Positions 7,912-17,067 are shown, counted from the stretch's first letter. The stretch: 64,000 nucleotides of DNA from Paenibacillus polygoni (GCF_030263935.1 NZ_CP127162.1:1125501-1189500), one strand, 5' to 3'. Translations and numbers: made by a program. The notes: a model not told the origin generated them from the sequence alone.

Positions 7912-8690
7912 GATAATTCCTCCTGTTCCTCACTAGAATCTGGCACTAGAACTTCCACCTGATGTTGTTCAAAGAAATCCATCATCGATGTGCTCGGAAG
8001 TTGATCTGTGATAATGACATCAACTAGGGACCAGTCTGCAAATCGGTAGAAGTAATTCCGTCCAAATTTAGAATGATCCGCAAGGACGATGACCATTTCG
8101 GCTTGTTCCATCATCTTACGTTTTACTTTTCCTTCCTCATCATTTGCGCTAAGTCCGTCCGTAGTAACTCCGCCGACTCCAATAAATGCTTTCTCGACAT
8201 AATAATGAGATAAGGTTTCAATTACAGAAGCTCCATATACATAACGGTGTTCTTTGTGCAGGATGCCGCCTAATAGCCGGATATCAACCGATTCTTTCTC
8301 GGACAGCAAATCAGCTGAGTTGATGGAGTTCGTTATCACGGTGCAATTTTCCGCATGTAAAAATTCAGCGCAGGCTTGAACCGTGGTAGAAGAGTCAAGA
8401 ATGATACGGTCACCTTTTCGAACCAGAGCGGCAGCAAGTTTTCCGATCTTTTTCTTTTCCTCTGATACAGTGACAAGTCGGTCTTTATAATTTTTGAACT
8501 CCTGAATCGGGGAGGGGAGAAGCGCACCTCCGCGAGTACGGACAATAAGGTCTTGTTCTTCGAGCTTAATGAGATCACGTCTCGCTGTATCTCTAGATAC
8601 ATCGAACTGTTGGCAAATCTCTTCAATGGAGATTCGTCCTGCGTTAGCAAGGTGATCCATAATCAGTTGCATTCGTTCTTCCTGATACAA
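7908..8690 (-). CDS. DeoR/GlpR-family transcriptional regulator
   Basis: A 260-residue repressor-type protein. The N-terminal winged helix reads RISIEEICQQFDVSRDTARRDL (about 18-40), and the C-terminal DeoR sensor domain carries ILDSSTTVQACAEFL and a GGVTTDGLS motif, which in the family binds a phosphorylated sugar. The start is TTG at 8690, with AGGAGG eight bases before it. It is the first gene of a two-gene operon with the Cof phosphatase, so it probably controls that gene and itself. Confidence 0.9.
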   Translation of the reverse strand: MYQEERMQLIMDHLANAGRISIEEICQQFDVSRDTARRDLIKLEEQDLIVRTRGGALLPSPIQEFKNYKDRLVTVSEEKKKIGKLAAALVRKGDRIILDSSTTVQACAEFLHAENCTVITNSINSADLLSEKESVDIRLLGGILHKEHRYVYGASVIETLSHYYVEKAFIGVGGVTTDGLSANDEEGKVKRKMMEQAEMVIVLADHSKFGRNYFYRFADWSLVDVIITDQLPSTSMMDFFEQHQVEVLVPDSSEEQEELS

Positions 8691-8854
8691 TTTGGAAACC
8701 TCCTAACTATATGCATCAATATAAGTTATTTTAATGTTTTGTAAGTCAAATTGCAATATTTAATACAAAATACCTTGATTTAAATGAGTATAATCCCGTT
8801 TTTATAAGGAAACATAAGTTTTTTATTTTTTAATAAAAAAATTTAAAAAAGGGG

Positions 8855-8884
8855 TTGTCATGGTTGTTTATATTATGGTATACT
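8855..8884 (+). promoter_or_regulatory. promoter for tRNA-Glu/Lys/Leu
   Basis: TTGTCA (8855-8860), 18-base spacer, TATACT (8879-8884), 35 bases before tRNA-Glu. Confidence 0.65.
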
Positions 8885-8919
8885 CTATCTTGTCGCTGAA
8901 GAGCACAGAATGTTACTAA

Positions 8920-8991
8920 GGCCCGTTGGTCAAGGGGTTAAGACACCTCCCTTTCACGGAGGTAACAGGGGTTCGAATCCCCTACGGGTCA
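8920..8991 (+). tRNA. tRNA-Glu (TTC)
   Basis: 72 bases. Anticodon loop CTTTCAC between CCTCC and GGAGG; acceptor GGCCCGT/ACGGGTC; CCA not encoded. Confidence 0.96.
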
Positions 8992-9063
8992 CTTTTTCTC
9001 TTAATGATTTAGGAAGATACCAATCCGTGTTATGGCATATAACATCATGGAACTTCTCATCAA

Positions 9064-9139
9064 GAGCCATTAGCTCAGTTGGTAGAGCACCTGACTTTTA
9101 ATCAGGGTGTCGAAGGTTCGAGCCCTTCATGGCTCACCA
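9064..9139 (+). tRNA. tRNA-Lys (TTT)
   Basis: 76 bases. Anticodon loop CTTTTAA between CCTGA and TCAGG; acceptor GAGCCAT/ATGGCTC; CCA encoded. Confidence 0.97.
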
Positions 9140-9153
9140 GTATAATTTCATAT

Positions 9154-9236
9154 GCGGTCGTGGTGGAATGGCAGACACGCTATCTTGAGGGGGTAGTGGG
9201 TGTATACCCGTGGAGGTTCGAGTCCTCTCGACCGCA
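9154..9236 (+). tRNA. tRNA-Leu (GAG), copy 1
   Basis: 83 bases with a long variable arm. Anticodon stem CTATC/GGTAG, loop TTGAGGG, so anticodon GAG; acceptor GCGGTCG/CGACCGC; CCA not encoded. An identical gene lies at 18121-18203. Confidence 0.96.
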
Positions 9237-9246
9237 TCATATCGAA

Positions 9247-9287
9247 GGAAAGCCTTGTGCGTTTAGCATAAGGCTTTCCTTTTTTTG
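9247..9287 (+). terminator. terminator after tRNA-Glu/Lys/Leu
   Basis: GGAAAGCCTTGTGC and GCATAAGGCTTTCC form the stem, followed by seven T. Confidence 0.9.
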
Positions 9288-9318
9288 CAGAGAGAGTGAA
9301 CTAGACGCGTAACAATAG

Positions 9319-9374
9319 AAAAAGGACTGTTTCCGGAACCGATTGAGAATACGGGCCAAGAAAAGTCCTTTTGA
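9319..9374 (-). terminator. possible terminator after DegV gene
   Basis: AAAAGGACT and AGTCCTTTT are inverted across a long loop just downstream of the minus-strand degV-family gene. The long loop makes this less certain. Confidence 0.4.
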
Positions 9375-9418
9375 GATTAGATAAGAGAATATTAAATGAT
9401 ATTAGAATAAAGATTATT

Positions 9419-10261
9419 TTATTTAAAATAATACATAAACCCAATTGCACCCACACCTGTATGTGTACTAATAATAGGTGAGGTGTAACTGATCTCTACA
9501 TCTTCATGACCAGTAAGCTCATGGATTAAATCTTTCAGCTGGGATGCTAATTTGTAATTCTCAGCGTGAGCGATTCCCACTTTGTAGATCGTTTTTCCTT
9601 TCACATCTTCAGCAAACTGCTTGGCCAGATATCTTGCGATCTGGGGTTGGCTTCTAAGATTTACGACGGGAGTATAGTTACCGTCAATAAGAGAAGCGAC
9701 AGGTTTGATGTGCAGAAGGGAACCGATCAGTGCTTTTCCTTTTCCGATACGTCCGCCTTTTACTAAGTTATCCAGTGTGTCTACCGCGACAAACAGTTTC
9801 GTATTTTTCTTGACCTCTTCTATTTTACTTATGATTTCTTCGACTGTTTTGCCTTGCTCCGCCATTATAGCAGCTTCGATAACTTGATAAGCGAGTGCTT
9901 TGGATGTGAATTCGGAATCGATAACCGTTACTTTAGCATCTGACATGTCGGCAGCCATTTGCGCTGAACGTACAGTACCGCTCATGCCTCCGGTCATATG
10001 AATGGATATGATTTCGTATCCTTCTTCATGAAATCGATTGTATCTTTCTAGAAATTCGCCGGCAGCCGGCTGAGAACTCTTAGGCAGCTCATCGCTTTGG
10101 ATCATTTTTTGAATGAATTCTTTAGGTGTAATATCTATTTGGTCAAGATAGGTTTCGCCTTTTATGGTAAAAGAAAGAGGCACCACTTCAATACCGTATC
10201 TTTGAATGACGGAAAGGTCGAGATCCAGTGTAGAGTCCGTCACAATTTTAATCTTACTCAT
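9419..10261 (-). CDS. DegV family fatty-acid-binding protein
   Basis: 280 residues, full length for the family. DegV/FakB proteins hold a fatty acid and, with FakA kinase, present it for phosphorylation. Visible hallmarks: N-terminal KIVTDSTLDL, the TSQP-like KSSQPAAGEF, TGGMSGT in the lipid-head-group region, and the C-terminal HTGVGAIGFMYYF. The ATG at 10261 has GAAGGAGTG upstream. It stands alone between the tRNA genes and a divergent regulator. The family call is firm; a role in fatty acid uptake is inferred. Confidence 0.92.
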   Translation of the reverse strand: MSKIKIVTDSTLDLDLSVIQRYGIEVVPLSFTIKGETYLDQIDITPKEFIQKMIQSDELPKSSQPAAGEFLERYNRFHEEGYEIISIHMTGGMSGTVRSAQMAADMSDAKVTVIDSEFTSKALAYQVIEAAIMAEQGKTVEEIISKIEEVKKNTKLFVAVDTLDNLVKGGRIGKGKALIGSLLHIKPVASLIDGNYTPVVNLRSQPQIARYLAKQFAEDVKGKTIYKVGIAHAENYKLASQLKDLIHELTGHEDVEISYTSPIISTHTGVGAIGFMYYFK

Positions 10262-10492
10262 TTGTTCACTCCTTCGTAGATAGAGGCCATCATATCAAGG
10301 ATAACGTATTTTTATAGTAATCACCAGTGACAGATATAACTATATAGAACGCCCACAGTAAGTACAAATACCAGACGGAGAATGCGCGTGTTGTGTGTTA
10401 TAATATGGAATTAATACCTAGGTTATATGAGCTGCTAGTCTACAGATTGCTGGGCTTTCATATTACTATGACTTCATGGAAGGCGGTCTTAT

Positions 10493-10882
10493 ATGCATTC
10501 GATTTACGAACGGATTGAGTATCTAATTATGGAAAGAGGCATGACCAAAAAAGCATTTTGTGAGGAATTGAAAATTAGCACAGGTAATTTGGGGGATTGG
10601 AAACGGGGAAAATCAACTCCGAGCACGGCGAAGCTAATTGAGATTGCTGCTTACTTTGGGGTGAGTTTGGATTGGATCATGCTTGGTAAGCATGATGATG
10701 AGGTTAGAGAACAGAAAGCTGTCTATCGTATGGGAAACCATGAACAGAATGTAAATGTAGGAGATTTATCTATAGAAGAGCAGGCTTTCATTAGAGAGTA
10801 TATTGAATTCACACATTATCGCAGAAGAAAACAGGCGAGTCTGTACGCCGGCAAAACTTCTGAGAAAGGTAACAGAAAATAA
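10493..10882 (+). CDS. XRE-family helix-turn-helix regulator
   Basis: A 129-residue protein with an N-terminal Cro/C1-type helix-turn-helix, including KKAFCEELKISTGNLGDWKR and TAKLIEIAAYFGVSLDWIM (about 15-60). It then has a linker and a basic C-terminal tail (THYRRRKQASLYAGK). No ligand or peptidase domain is visible. GAAGGCGG lies before the ATG. It is monocistronic, followed by a hairpin. Such short regulators are common in Bacillales genomes; the target is unknown, and no phage or toxin genes lie next to it. Confidence 0.85.
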   Translation: MHSIYERIEYLIMERGMTKKAFCEELKISTGNLGDWKRGKSTPSTAKLIEIAAYFGVSLDWIMLGKHDDEVREQKAVYRMGNHEQNVNVGDLSIEEQAFIREYIEFTHYRRRKQASLYAGKTSEKGNRK

Positions 10883-10919
10883 CGGATTACATAAGGACAT
10901 TTAAAATAGCTATCACATA

Positions 10920-10956
10920 ACAGGCCATGATCTTATCGATCATGGCCTGTCTGATT
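10920..10956. terminator. terminator after the XRE regulator
   Basis: Perfect 13-pair stem ACAGGCCATGATC/GATCATGGCCTGT with a 5-base loop; the T tract is short. Confidence 0.65.
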
Positions 10957-11012
10957 TTCTTATATTTTTTAAAGTGCCAGTGATTTTGTAGTTATCTTGT
11001 TTAGTGAATAGT

Positions 11013-11158
11013 CTAAGCAGGGTCGCGTTTTGTTCCATCAGGGAATGTAGCTTCTATTTCGTAAACGACGGGAGCTTTGCTTTTTCTTCCTCTGTCCAGT
11101 GAATATGAATACGACAAGGTAATAGTGTATTTCTTGTAATGGATTTCAATTCTAATGT
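11013..11158 (-). pseudogene. possible small gene remnant lacking a start codon
   Basis: An open minus-strand frame encodes about 45 residues that read like protein (IEIHYKKYTITLSYSYSLD, then APVVYEIEATFPDGTKRD) and ends in TAG at 11013-11015. No ATG, GTG or TTG lies in frame after the upstream stop codon, and there is no ribosome site. It may be a decayed gene or chance. Weak call. Confidence 0.25.
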
Positions 11159-11172
11159 TAAATATACTTACA
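11156..11172. promoter_or_regulatory. GlnR/TnrA box 1 upstream of urtA
   Basis: TGTTAAATATACTTACA matches the Bacillales nitrogen-operator consensus TGTNA-N7-TNACA at every fixed position. It lies about 125 bases before the predicted transcription start. Confidence 0.75.
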
Positions 11173-11249
11173 TATATTTAGGGGTATTGTCTATTTAGCC
11201 TGTTATTTTTGTTATTATGCACCATGTAACTAGGCATGGAATAAAAATA

Positions 11250-11266
11250 TGTTAGGTATATTGACA
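11250..11266. promoter_or_regulatory. GlnR/TnrA box 2 overlapping the urtA -35
   Basis: TGTTAGGTATATTGACA matches TGTNA-N7-TNACA perfectly. Its right half is the -35 hexamer itself, a position expected for repression or competition with polymerase. Confidence 0.8.
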
Positions 11267-11290
11267 TAGATGATTTCTCCTCTCTATAAT
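11261..11290 (+). promoter_or_regulatory. urtABCDE promoter
   Basis: TTGACA (11261-11266), 18-base spacer, TATAAT (11285-11290). Both hexamers are consensus. Confidence 0.8.
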
Positions 11291-11367
11291 GTGAGATACC
11301 AAACAATAATGGAAAAACAGGAAATAAATGTTCGGTTTGGGCTAACTGATTAGAGGGGATGAGGTTC

Positions 11368-12630
11368 ATGCTAATGCGAAAGTTCGGTAAATGGTTTCCT
11401 GTGGTGTTAACAGGTGTGATTATGTTGTCCGGCTGTGTATCTGGAGGAGAGGGTCCCGCTAGGCAGACGTCTGCTACGGAAGGCAGTAGTACGATAAGTG
11501 CTTCAGATAGTGACACGATTAAAGTGGGGATTCTGCATTCTCTCAGTGGAACGATGTCTATTAGTGAAGTATCAGTTAAAGATGCGGAAATGCTTGCGAT
11601 TGAAGAGATAAATAAGGCGGGCGGAGTGCTTGGAAAACAAATCGAACCCGTTATTGAAGATGGTGCTTCGGATTGGCCGACTTTTGCAGAAAAAGCAGGG
11701 AAACTTCTGCAGCAAGATCGGGTAGCTGCGGTGTTTGGCGGCTGGACATCGGCAAGCCGAAAAGCCATGCTGCCTGTTTTTGAACAAAATAATGGACTGT
11801 TATTCTATCCCGTACAATACGAAGGGCTTGAATCCTCCCCAAATATTTTCTATACCGGAGCTACAACCAATCAGCAGATTGTTCCTTCTGTAAGCTGGTT
11901 GCTTGAGAATCGCGGCAAGAAATTCTTCCTGCTTGGTTCGGATTACGTCTTCCCTAAAACAGCGAATAAAATCATTCAGGCACAGCTTAAGGCAGAAGGG
12001 GGAGAAGTGGTCGGAGAAGAATATACTCCCCTTGGTCATACGGATTACAGCACAATCATCAACAAAATCAAAGCTGCAAAACCAGATGTTGTTTATAACA
12101 CGCTGAATGGAGATAGCAACGTTGCCTTCTTCAAACAACTAAAAGACGCGGGCATCACATCAGAGGATCTAACGACATTGTCTGTCAGTGTTGCGGAAGA
12201 AGAAATTCGCGGTATTGGTGCGGATGTTCTCGCAGGTCATTTAGCAGCTTGGAACTATTACCAAACAACGGATACGCCAGAGAATACAAAATTCACGGCT
12301 GCATATAAAGCGAAATATGGAGCTGACCGTGTGACTGCGGATCCTATTGAAGCCGGGTATACTGCCGTTTATTTATGGAAAGCAGCAGTGGAAAAAGCAG
12401 GATCTGTTGATGTGGCTCAAGTGAAAGAGGCAGCAAAAGGCATTGAGTTTAATGCACCAAGCGGCAAAGTGACCATTGATGGAGAGAATCAGCATATTTA
12501 CAAAACGGTACGTATAGGTGAAGTCCAGGCCAACGGGCAGTTCAAAGAACTCTGGAACTCTGGTGAGCCTGTGAAGCCTGATCCGTATCTGAAAACCTAT
12601 GAATGGGGAAAGTCACTTGGCGCTAACTAA
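11368..12630 (+). CDS. urtA: urea ABC transporter substrate-binding lipoprotein
   Basis: Extracellular urea receptor anchored to the membrane as a lipoprotein. The signal peptide has a lipobox (MLSGC) and the mature part is a type 1 periplasmic-binding fold with the UrtA pattern [20 protein letters not shown] and [20 protein letters not shown]. The upstream ATG at 11359 abuts the ribosome site AGAGGGG; the ATG at 11368 has better spacing, so I chose it. First gene of urtABCDE, controlled by two nitrogen boxes. The order and motifs make a urea or short-chain amide substrate much more likely than branched amino acids. Confidence 0.94.
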   Translation: MLMRKFGKWFPVVLTGVIMLSGCVSGGEGPARQTSATEGSSTISASDSDTIKVGILHSLSGTMSISEVSVKDAEMLAIEEINKAGGVLGKQIEPVIEDGASDWPTFAEKAGKLLQQDRVAAVFGGWTSASRKAMLPVFEQNNGLLFYPVQYEGLESSPNIFYTGATTNQQIVPSVSWLLENRGKKFFLLGSDYVFPKTANKIIQAQLKAEGGEVVGEEYTPLGHTDYSTIINKIKAAKPDVVYNTLNGDSNVAFFKQLKDAGITSEDLTTLSVSVAEEEIRGIGADVLAGHLAAWNYYQTTDTPENTKFTAAYKAKYGADRVTADPIEAGYTAVYLWKAAVEKAGSVDVAQVKEAAKGIEFNAPSGKVTIDGENQHIYKTVRIGEVQANGQFKELWNSGEPVKPDPYLKTYEWGKSLGAN

Positions 12631-12674
12631 CTTGTATCTACAATAGATAGATGAGAAGGGAGGCGGCATAATCG

Positions 12675-13580
12675 ATGGATATGTTTTTGCTGCAAGCTTT
12701 TAACGGCCTGAGTGTAAGTTCCATTTTGCTTCTGATTGCACTCGGCCTCGCCGTAACCTTTGGACTAATGAATATTATCAATATGGCGCATGGTGAGATG
12801 ATCATGATTGGTGCTTATGCCACCTATGTAACGCAAAATTTATTTCTCTCCTATATGCCTTCATCTTGGTTTAGTGCGTACTATCTTGTCGCGCTTCCTG
12901 CTGCGTTCCTTGCTTCTGCGGGGGTCGGCTGGATGCTGGAAGTGCTTCTTATCCGCCACTTATACGGAAGACCCCTGGATAGTTTGCTTGCTACCTGGGG
13001 AGTAGGTATGATTCTGCAACAACTGGCAAGGACGATTTTTGGTGCCCCGAATGTCGGGGTGACCAGTCCTTCCTGGCTTAATGGAGGAGTAGCGGTTACG
13101 GAAAGCATCACGCTTCCTTACACGCGTTTGTTCATTATTCTGCTGGTCGCTGTCGTGCTATTCTGCATGTACATCTATATTTATAAAACAGCAGCAGGAC
13201 GCCGGATGCGTGCTGTTATGCAGAATCGAAATATGGCGGGTTGTCTTGGGATCTCTACTCGGCGCGTTGATGGACTTACCTTTGCCATTGGTTCTGGTAT
13301 TGCGGGAGTGGCAGGATGTGCACTGACTTTGCTTGGTCCGATCGGACCATCGATTGGAACTTATTACATCGTTGATGCATTCATGGTTGTTGTTCTAGGC
13401 GGGGTAGGGAAACTGATTGGTACTGTGACGGGGGCGCTTGGAATAGGAGTCTTCAATACTTTATTTGAGACGTACACAAGCGCATCTATCGGTAAAGTGC
13501 TTGTGTTTGCATGCATCGTTGCTTTCCTTCAATGGAAACCGAGAGGGCTCGTGGCACTGCGTTCACGGAGTTTAGACTAG
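12675..13580 (+). CDS. urtB: urea ABC transporter permease UrtB
   Basis: 301-residue integral membrane permease of the LivH/UrtB type with about eight hydrophobic segments. Family sequences include [19 protein letters not shown] near the N terminus and the conserved [13 protein letters not shown] near the C terminus. It forms the heterodimeric channel with UrtC. The ribosome site GGGAGGCGG lies before the ATG. It follows urtA by 44 bases and precedes urtC by 11, in one operon. Confidence 0.94.
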   Translation: MDMFLLQAFNGLSVSSILLLIALGLAVTFGLMNIINMAHGEMIMIGAYATYVTQNLFLSYMPSSWFSAYYLVALPAAFLASAGVGWMLEVLLIRHLYGRPLDSLLATWGVGMILQQLARTIFGAPNVGVTSPSWLNGGVAVTESITLPYTRLFIILLVAVVLFCMYIYIYKTAAGRRMRAVMQNRNMAGCLGISTRRVDGLTFAIGSGIAGVAGCALTLLGPIGPSIGTYYIVDAFMVVVLGGVGKLIGTVTGALGIGVFNTLFETYTSASIGKVLVFACIVAFLQWKPRGLVALRSRSLD

Positions 13581-13591
13581 GGGGGCTGAGG

Positions 13592-14692
13592 ATGCCGTTA
13601 ATAAATAGACTGGGAACCCGGGGACAGCGAATTGCCTGGGGAGTCGTGCTGATTCTGATGAGTCTGGCGCCGCTCGTATCTACGGAATTTCGGTTAAGTT
13701 TACTTGCGAAATTTCTTGCTTTAGCGATTCTTGCCATTGGCCTGGATCTGATCTGGGGTTATGGGGGAGTGTTAAGTCTAGGACATGGAGTGTTTTTTGG
13801 GCTTGGCGCTTACGCCATGGCGATGTATCTAAAATTACAAGCCAGCGGGTCGGCAATGCCCGATTTCATGGTATGGAATAGTGTGACGGAACTTCCGTGG
13901 TTCTGGGCAATCTTTCGATCTTTCCCTGCTGCGTTTTTACTTGGTATCTTATTGCCGGGTTTGCTTGCTTTTTTGCTTGGGTTGTTCACCTTTCGAAACC
14001 GGATTACCGGTGTATATTTCACTATATTAACGCAGGCGCTAGTTATGATCATGGTAACGCTGTTTGTAGGGAAGCAGGAATGGACGGGAGGAACCAATGG
14101 GTTAACCGGATACCATCACATTTTTGGAATGGAGCTTCATCGTCCATCAACAACCATTATCCTTTATTATGTAACGCTTCTGATTCTAGTCTTGTCTTAT
14201 GTGCTCTGCAAAAGAGTTGTACGCAGCAGGTTTGGTCAAGTGCTCGAAGCTGCCAGAGATGGTGAGAACAGAGTTCGATTTCTCGGATATGATCCTGCGT
14301 GGTACAAAACAATGGCATTTACCTTGTCTGGTGCGCTTGCCGGACTTGCGGGGATGTTGTTTGTCCTTCAGGTTGGTATTATCTCTCCTTCAATGATGGG
14401 GATTGTCCCCTCTATTGAAATGGTGTTATGGGTTGCGCTTGGGGGCCGGGGAACCCTGGTTGGAGCTATGATCGGGGCTGTAGTGCTGAACGCTGCAAAA
14501 ACAGGGATTAGCGAAGCGTATCCAGAGGGATGGCTTTTTGTTATGGGGGGTCTGTTTGTAGCTATCGTATTGTTCATGCCTAAAGGTCTTATTGGTGTAT
14601 ATCACAGTGTAACTGGTATGCGGGTGCGAAAAGGAGGTGTGCCAGATGGCCAGTCCGTCCGTAAACGTAAGCATAAGCAAGCAACATCCTAA
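13592..14692 (+). CDS. urtC: urea ABC transporter permease UrtC
   Basis: 366-residue LivM/UrtC-type permease, second half of the membrane channel. Visible are LAIGLDLIWGYGGVLSLGHG near the N terminus, the family loop ARDGENRVRFLGYDPAWYK and VALGGRGTLVGAMIGA. The open frame extends back to 13511 inside urtB, but GGGGGGCTGAGG just before the ATG at 13592 fixes the start. The basic C-terminal tail (VRKRKHKQ) overlaps the start of urtD by 47 bases. Confidence 0.94.
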   Translation: MPLINRLGTRGQRIAWGVVLILMSLAPLVSTEFRLSLLAKFLALAILAIGLDLIWGYGGVLSLGHGVFFGLGAYAMAMYLKLQASGSAMPDFMVWNSVTELPWFWAIFRSFPAAFLLGILLPGLLAFLLGLFTFRNRITGVYFTILTQALVMIMVTLFVGKQEWTGGTNGLTGYHHIFGMELHRPSTTIILYYVTLLILVLSYVLCKRVVRSRFGQVLEAARDGENRVRFLGYDPAWYKTMAFTLSGALAGLAGMLFVLQVGIISPSMMGIVPSIEMVLWVALGGRGTLVGAMIGAVVLNAAKTGISEAYPEGWLFVMGGLFVAIVLFMPKGLIGVYHSVTGMRVRKGGVPDGQSVRKRKHKQATS

Positions 14693-15464
14693 CGAAAAAA
14701 TCGTGCTCGCGGTTCATGGTATCACGGTTTCTTTCTCTGGATTTGTAGCGGTGCGTAATATGAATTTATCCTTGAAACAGCGAGAACTTCATTTCTTAAT
14801 TGGTCCAAATGGAGCAGGGAAAACAACGATGCTTGATGTGATTTGCGGAAAAACCAAACCTGTATCAGGCCAGGTTCTTCTTCCGGATGGGACAGATCTT
14901 ATTTCTAAGAAAGAACATCAGGTCGCAAGACTCGGTATCGGCCGTAAGTTTCAAGCGCCTTCTGTATTTGGCGGGCTGACTGTACATGAGAATTTAGAGA
15001 TCGCACAGAATCCTAACAAAAATGTGTTTTCCGCACTGCGTAAACGGCGAGGGGATGGTCTGACGAATGAAATGAAAGAAGTGGTAGAACAGATTGGCCT
15101 TGGTCATCGTTTGAATCTTATGGCCGGTTCTTTGTCCCATGGAGAAAAGCAGTGGCTTGAGATTGGAATGCTTTTACTTCAAAACCCTGAGGTGCTATTG
15201 CTTGATGAACCTGTTGCAGGAATGACAGATGAAGAGACAAACAAGACGGGTGTGCTGTTAACTGAGATTGCGAAAGAGCGATCGGTAGTTGTGGTAGAGC
15301 ATGATATGGAATTTGTTAGACAGTATGCGCAGAAGGTCACTGTGATGCATGAAGGAACACTGCTTACCGAAGGGACGATGCAGGAGGTTCAGCGGAATCC
15401 AGTAGTTGCTGAAGTGTATTTAGGTAAAAGGAGGAAGGAAGATGCTGCTGCTGAAGGGGGTTGA
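14646..15464 (+). CDS. urtD: urea ABC transporter ATPase UrtD
   Basis: Cytoplasmic ATPase of the LivG/UrtD type, 272 residues. Walker A GPNGAGKTT lies near residue 54, the Q-loop region has FQAPSVFGGLTVHENL, the signature is LSHGEKQWLEIG and Walker B LLLDEPVAGM. The SHGEKQWLEIGM form is typical of UrtD rather than LivG. The start is the ATG at 14646, seven bases after AAGGAGG; an in-frame GTG at 14637 overlaps that site. It overlaps both urtC and urtE, indicating translational coupling. Confidence 0.94.
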   Translation: MASPSVNVSISKQHPNEKIVLAVHGITVSFSGFVAVRNMNLSLKQRELHFLIGPNGAGKTTMLDVICGKTKPVSGQVLLPDGTDLISKKEHQVARLGIGRKFQAPSVFGGLTVHENLEIAQNPNKNVFSALRKRRGDGLTNEMKEVVEQIGLGHRLNLMAGSLSHGEKQWLEIGMLLLQNPEVLLLDEPVAGMTDEETNKTGVLLTEIAKERSVVVVEHDMEFVRQYAQKVTVMHEGTLLTEGTMQEVQRNPVVAEVYLGKRRKEDAAAEGG

Positions 15465-16137
15465 GTCGGGGTACGGGGAGAGTATGGTGCTTCGTCAGGT
15501 ACATCTTGATATAAAACCTGGTCAGGTTGTTTGTTTAATGGGCCGAAATGGAGTAGGTAAATCAACACTGTTGCGAACACTAATGGGTATATTAAAGGTT
15601 CGCAGTGGTAGTATTCATTGGGATGGAAAAGAAGTGACAAAGTGGGATTCGGCCAAACGTGCTCGGGTTGGAATTGGCTATGTCCCTCAGGGAAGAGATG
15701 TCTTTCCGCAGATGAGTGTCAGAGAAAATCTGCTGCTTGGACTTGAAACGGCTCCTAAGGGAGCGAAGGAAATTCCGGCAGATGTACTGGGAATGTTCCC
15801 TGTGCTGAAGACGATGATGGATAGACAGGGCGGCGATCTGAGCGGGGGTCAACAGCAGCAACTTGCCTTCGCGAGAGCGCTTGCTGCAAAGCCGCGATTA
15901 TTATTGCTTGATGAACCGACAGAAGGGATTCAGCCATCCATTGTAGATGATATTCGCGATGTTATTATTCAGATCAAGAATCAGGGGGATACAGCCATCT
16001 TACTTGTGGAACAAAGCGAAGAATTCGTTCGCAGTGTGGCAGATTATATCTATGTAATGGATAAAGGCGCTATTGCCATGCAGGGGGAACCGGAAGAACT
16101 TGGACTTGCGAGCTTCGAACATTATCTGACGGTTTAA
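15442..16137 (+). CDS. urtE: urea ABC transporter ATPase UrtE
   Basis: 231-residue LivF/UrtE-type ATPase, partner of UrtD. Walker A GRNGVGKST near residue 34, signature LSGGQQQQLAFARAL, Walker B LLLDEPTEGIQPSIV; the TEGIQPSIV continuation is characteristic of UrtE. The ATG overlaps the end of urtD by 23 bases, with GGAGGAAGGAAG as ribosome site. Last gene of the operon; a hairpin follows about 40 bases later. Confidence 0.94.
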   Translation: MLLLKGVESGYGESMVLRQVHLDIKPGQVVCLMGRNGVGKSTLLRTLMGILKVRSGSIHWDGKEVTKWDSAKRARVGIGYVPQGRDVFPQMSVRENLLLGLETAPKGAKEIPADVLGMFPVLKTMMDRQGGDLSGGQQQQLAFARALAAKPRLLLLDEPTEGIQPSIVDDIRDVIIQIKNQGDTAILLVEQSEEFVRSVADYIYVMDKGAIAMQGEPEELGLASFEHYLTV

Positions 16138-16177
16138 CGGAGGGTTGCCTAAGTAAGTGCTGGCTCCGTGTTTCTTT

Positions 16178-16226
16178 AAGCAGCTCTCCTATGTTCGGAT
16201 GAACAAAGGGGAGCTGCTTCTTTAGG
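16178..16226. terminator. hairpin between urtE and the PAS gene
   Basis: AAGCAGCTCTCC pairs with GGGGAGCTGCTT (one G-U). The T tract is poor. It overlaps the stop end of the convergent PAS gene. Confidence 0.5.
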
Positions 16227-16845
16227 CTTCGTCTAGAAAATGAGAATACTGAGGGTACACTCTTCTTATGCAATCAGGACAAATATCATGTGTGAACTCG
16301 GCGTGTGTATTTCTTTCTACAAAGCTCTCAACAGGATTCCATTCATCCTCTTCGTCTCGAATTCGTTTACATACAGCGCATATGGGAAGCATGCCCCGAA
16401 GGGTTTTGATCTGGGAAGAAGCGTGGTTAAGGTGGGTTTCCAGTGTTTTAAAGGGGGTGATGTCATAATATGAAATGGCGAGACCGACAAAATCGGGCTG
16501 AAGAGAAGTTTTGTAGGGGGAAGCTTCTAACTGAAACCATGTGTAGCCTTGATCTGTAAGCGTGCTTATTTCGCAGGCATAACTAGGTGTATGTCGTTCC
16601 AATACGTTCTTCAGATGAAGAATAATGAGTTGTATGTTGTGTATGCAGGTTCCTGGAATTTCATTAAGGATCCTGTAATAATTCATCTTTAAATAGCTCT
16701 CTGCAGGATGGGGAAGCAGCTCAGAAATTTTGGTGAGCCATGTTTGATTGTATGAAGAAATGAGTCCTTCTTCATTAATTATTACGGTCGCAGAACGAAA
16801 TTGATTGTAGGAATCTTCGAGTGTAAGCGGGTTTGCTTCAGACAA
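16222..16845 (-). CDS. PAS-domain protein with C-terminal Cys cluster
   Basis: 207 residues, probably cytoplasmic. An N-terminal PAS fold (about 10-135, with ATVIINEEGLISSYNQTWL and the PAC-like YTWFQLEASPYKT) is followed by a short helix and the module LRGMLPICAVCKRIRDEEDE...ICPDCIRR, a CxxC...CxxC arrangement known from PAS-containing sensor proteins that have LPICxxCKKIR after the PAS domain. There is no kinase, cyclase or EAL/GGDEF output domain, so it is a sensor without a visible effector. The start is TTG with AGGGAGAG upstream. It converges on the urt operon and lies next to ureF; a link to urea sensing is only a guess. Confidence 0.75.
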   Translation of the reverse strand: MSEANPLTLEDSYNQFRSATVIINEEGLISSYNQTWLTKISELLPHPAESYLKMNYYRILNEIPGTCIHNIQLIILHLKNVLERHTPSYACEISTLTDQGYTWFQLEASPYKTSLQPDFVGLAISYYDITPFKTLETHLNHASSQIKTLRGMLPICAVCKRIRDEEDEWNPVESFVERNTHAEFTHDICPDCIRRVYPQYSHFLDEA

Positions 16846-17018
16846 TGGCCGTCTCTCCCTATTAAATATTTCGTTCTTGAAAAAACAATAAAGAAGGAGT
16901 TTCTTCTTTGTATTTCTATAAAAGTATAGCTATATTATATACGTTTTTACGTCATCTAACAATGATAAATAACTTACATACGTCTTTCTTTTCCGACAAT
17001 GTCGTCGATTAATGATGA

Positions 17019-17053
17019 AAAACACGCCGGGATGGATAATCGGCGTGTTTTAG
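17019..17053. terminator. terminator after ureF
   Basis: AAAACACGCCG and CGGCGTGTTTT form an 11-pair stem, T-rich on both strands. Confidence 0.7.
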
Positions 17054-17067
17054 GGAAGGGGGGCTAC

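Noticed and set aside
8910..9312. Two short frames over the tRNA-Glu/Lys/Leu genes
   Set aside because: They run across confirmed tRNA sequences and are not protein-coding.
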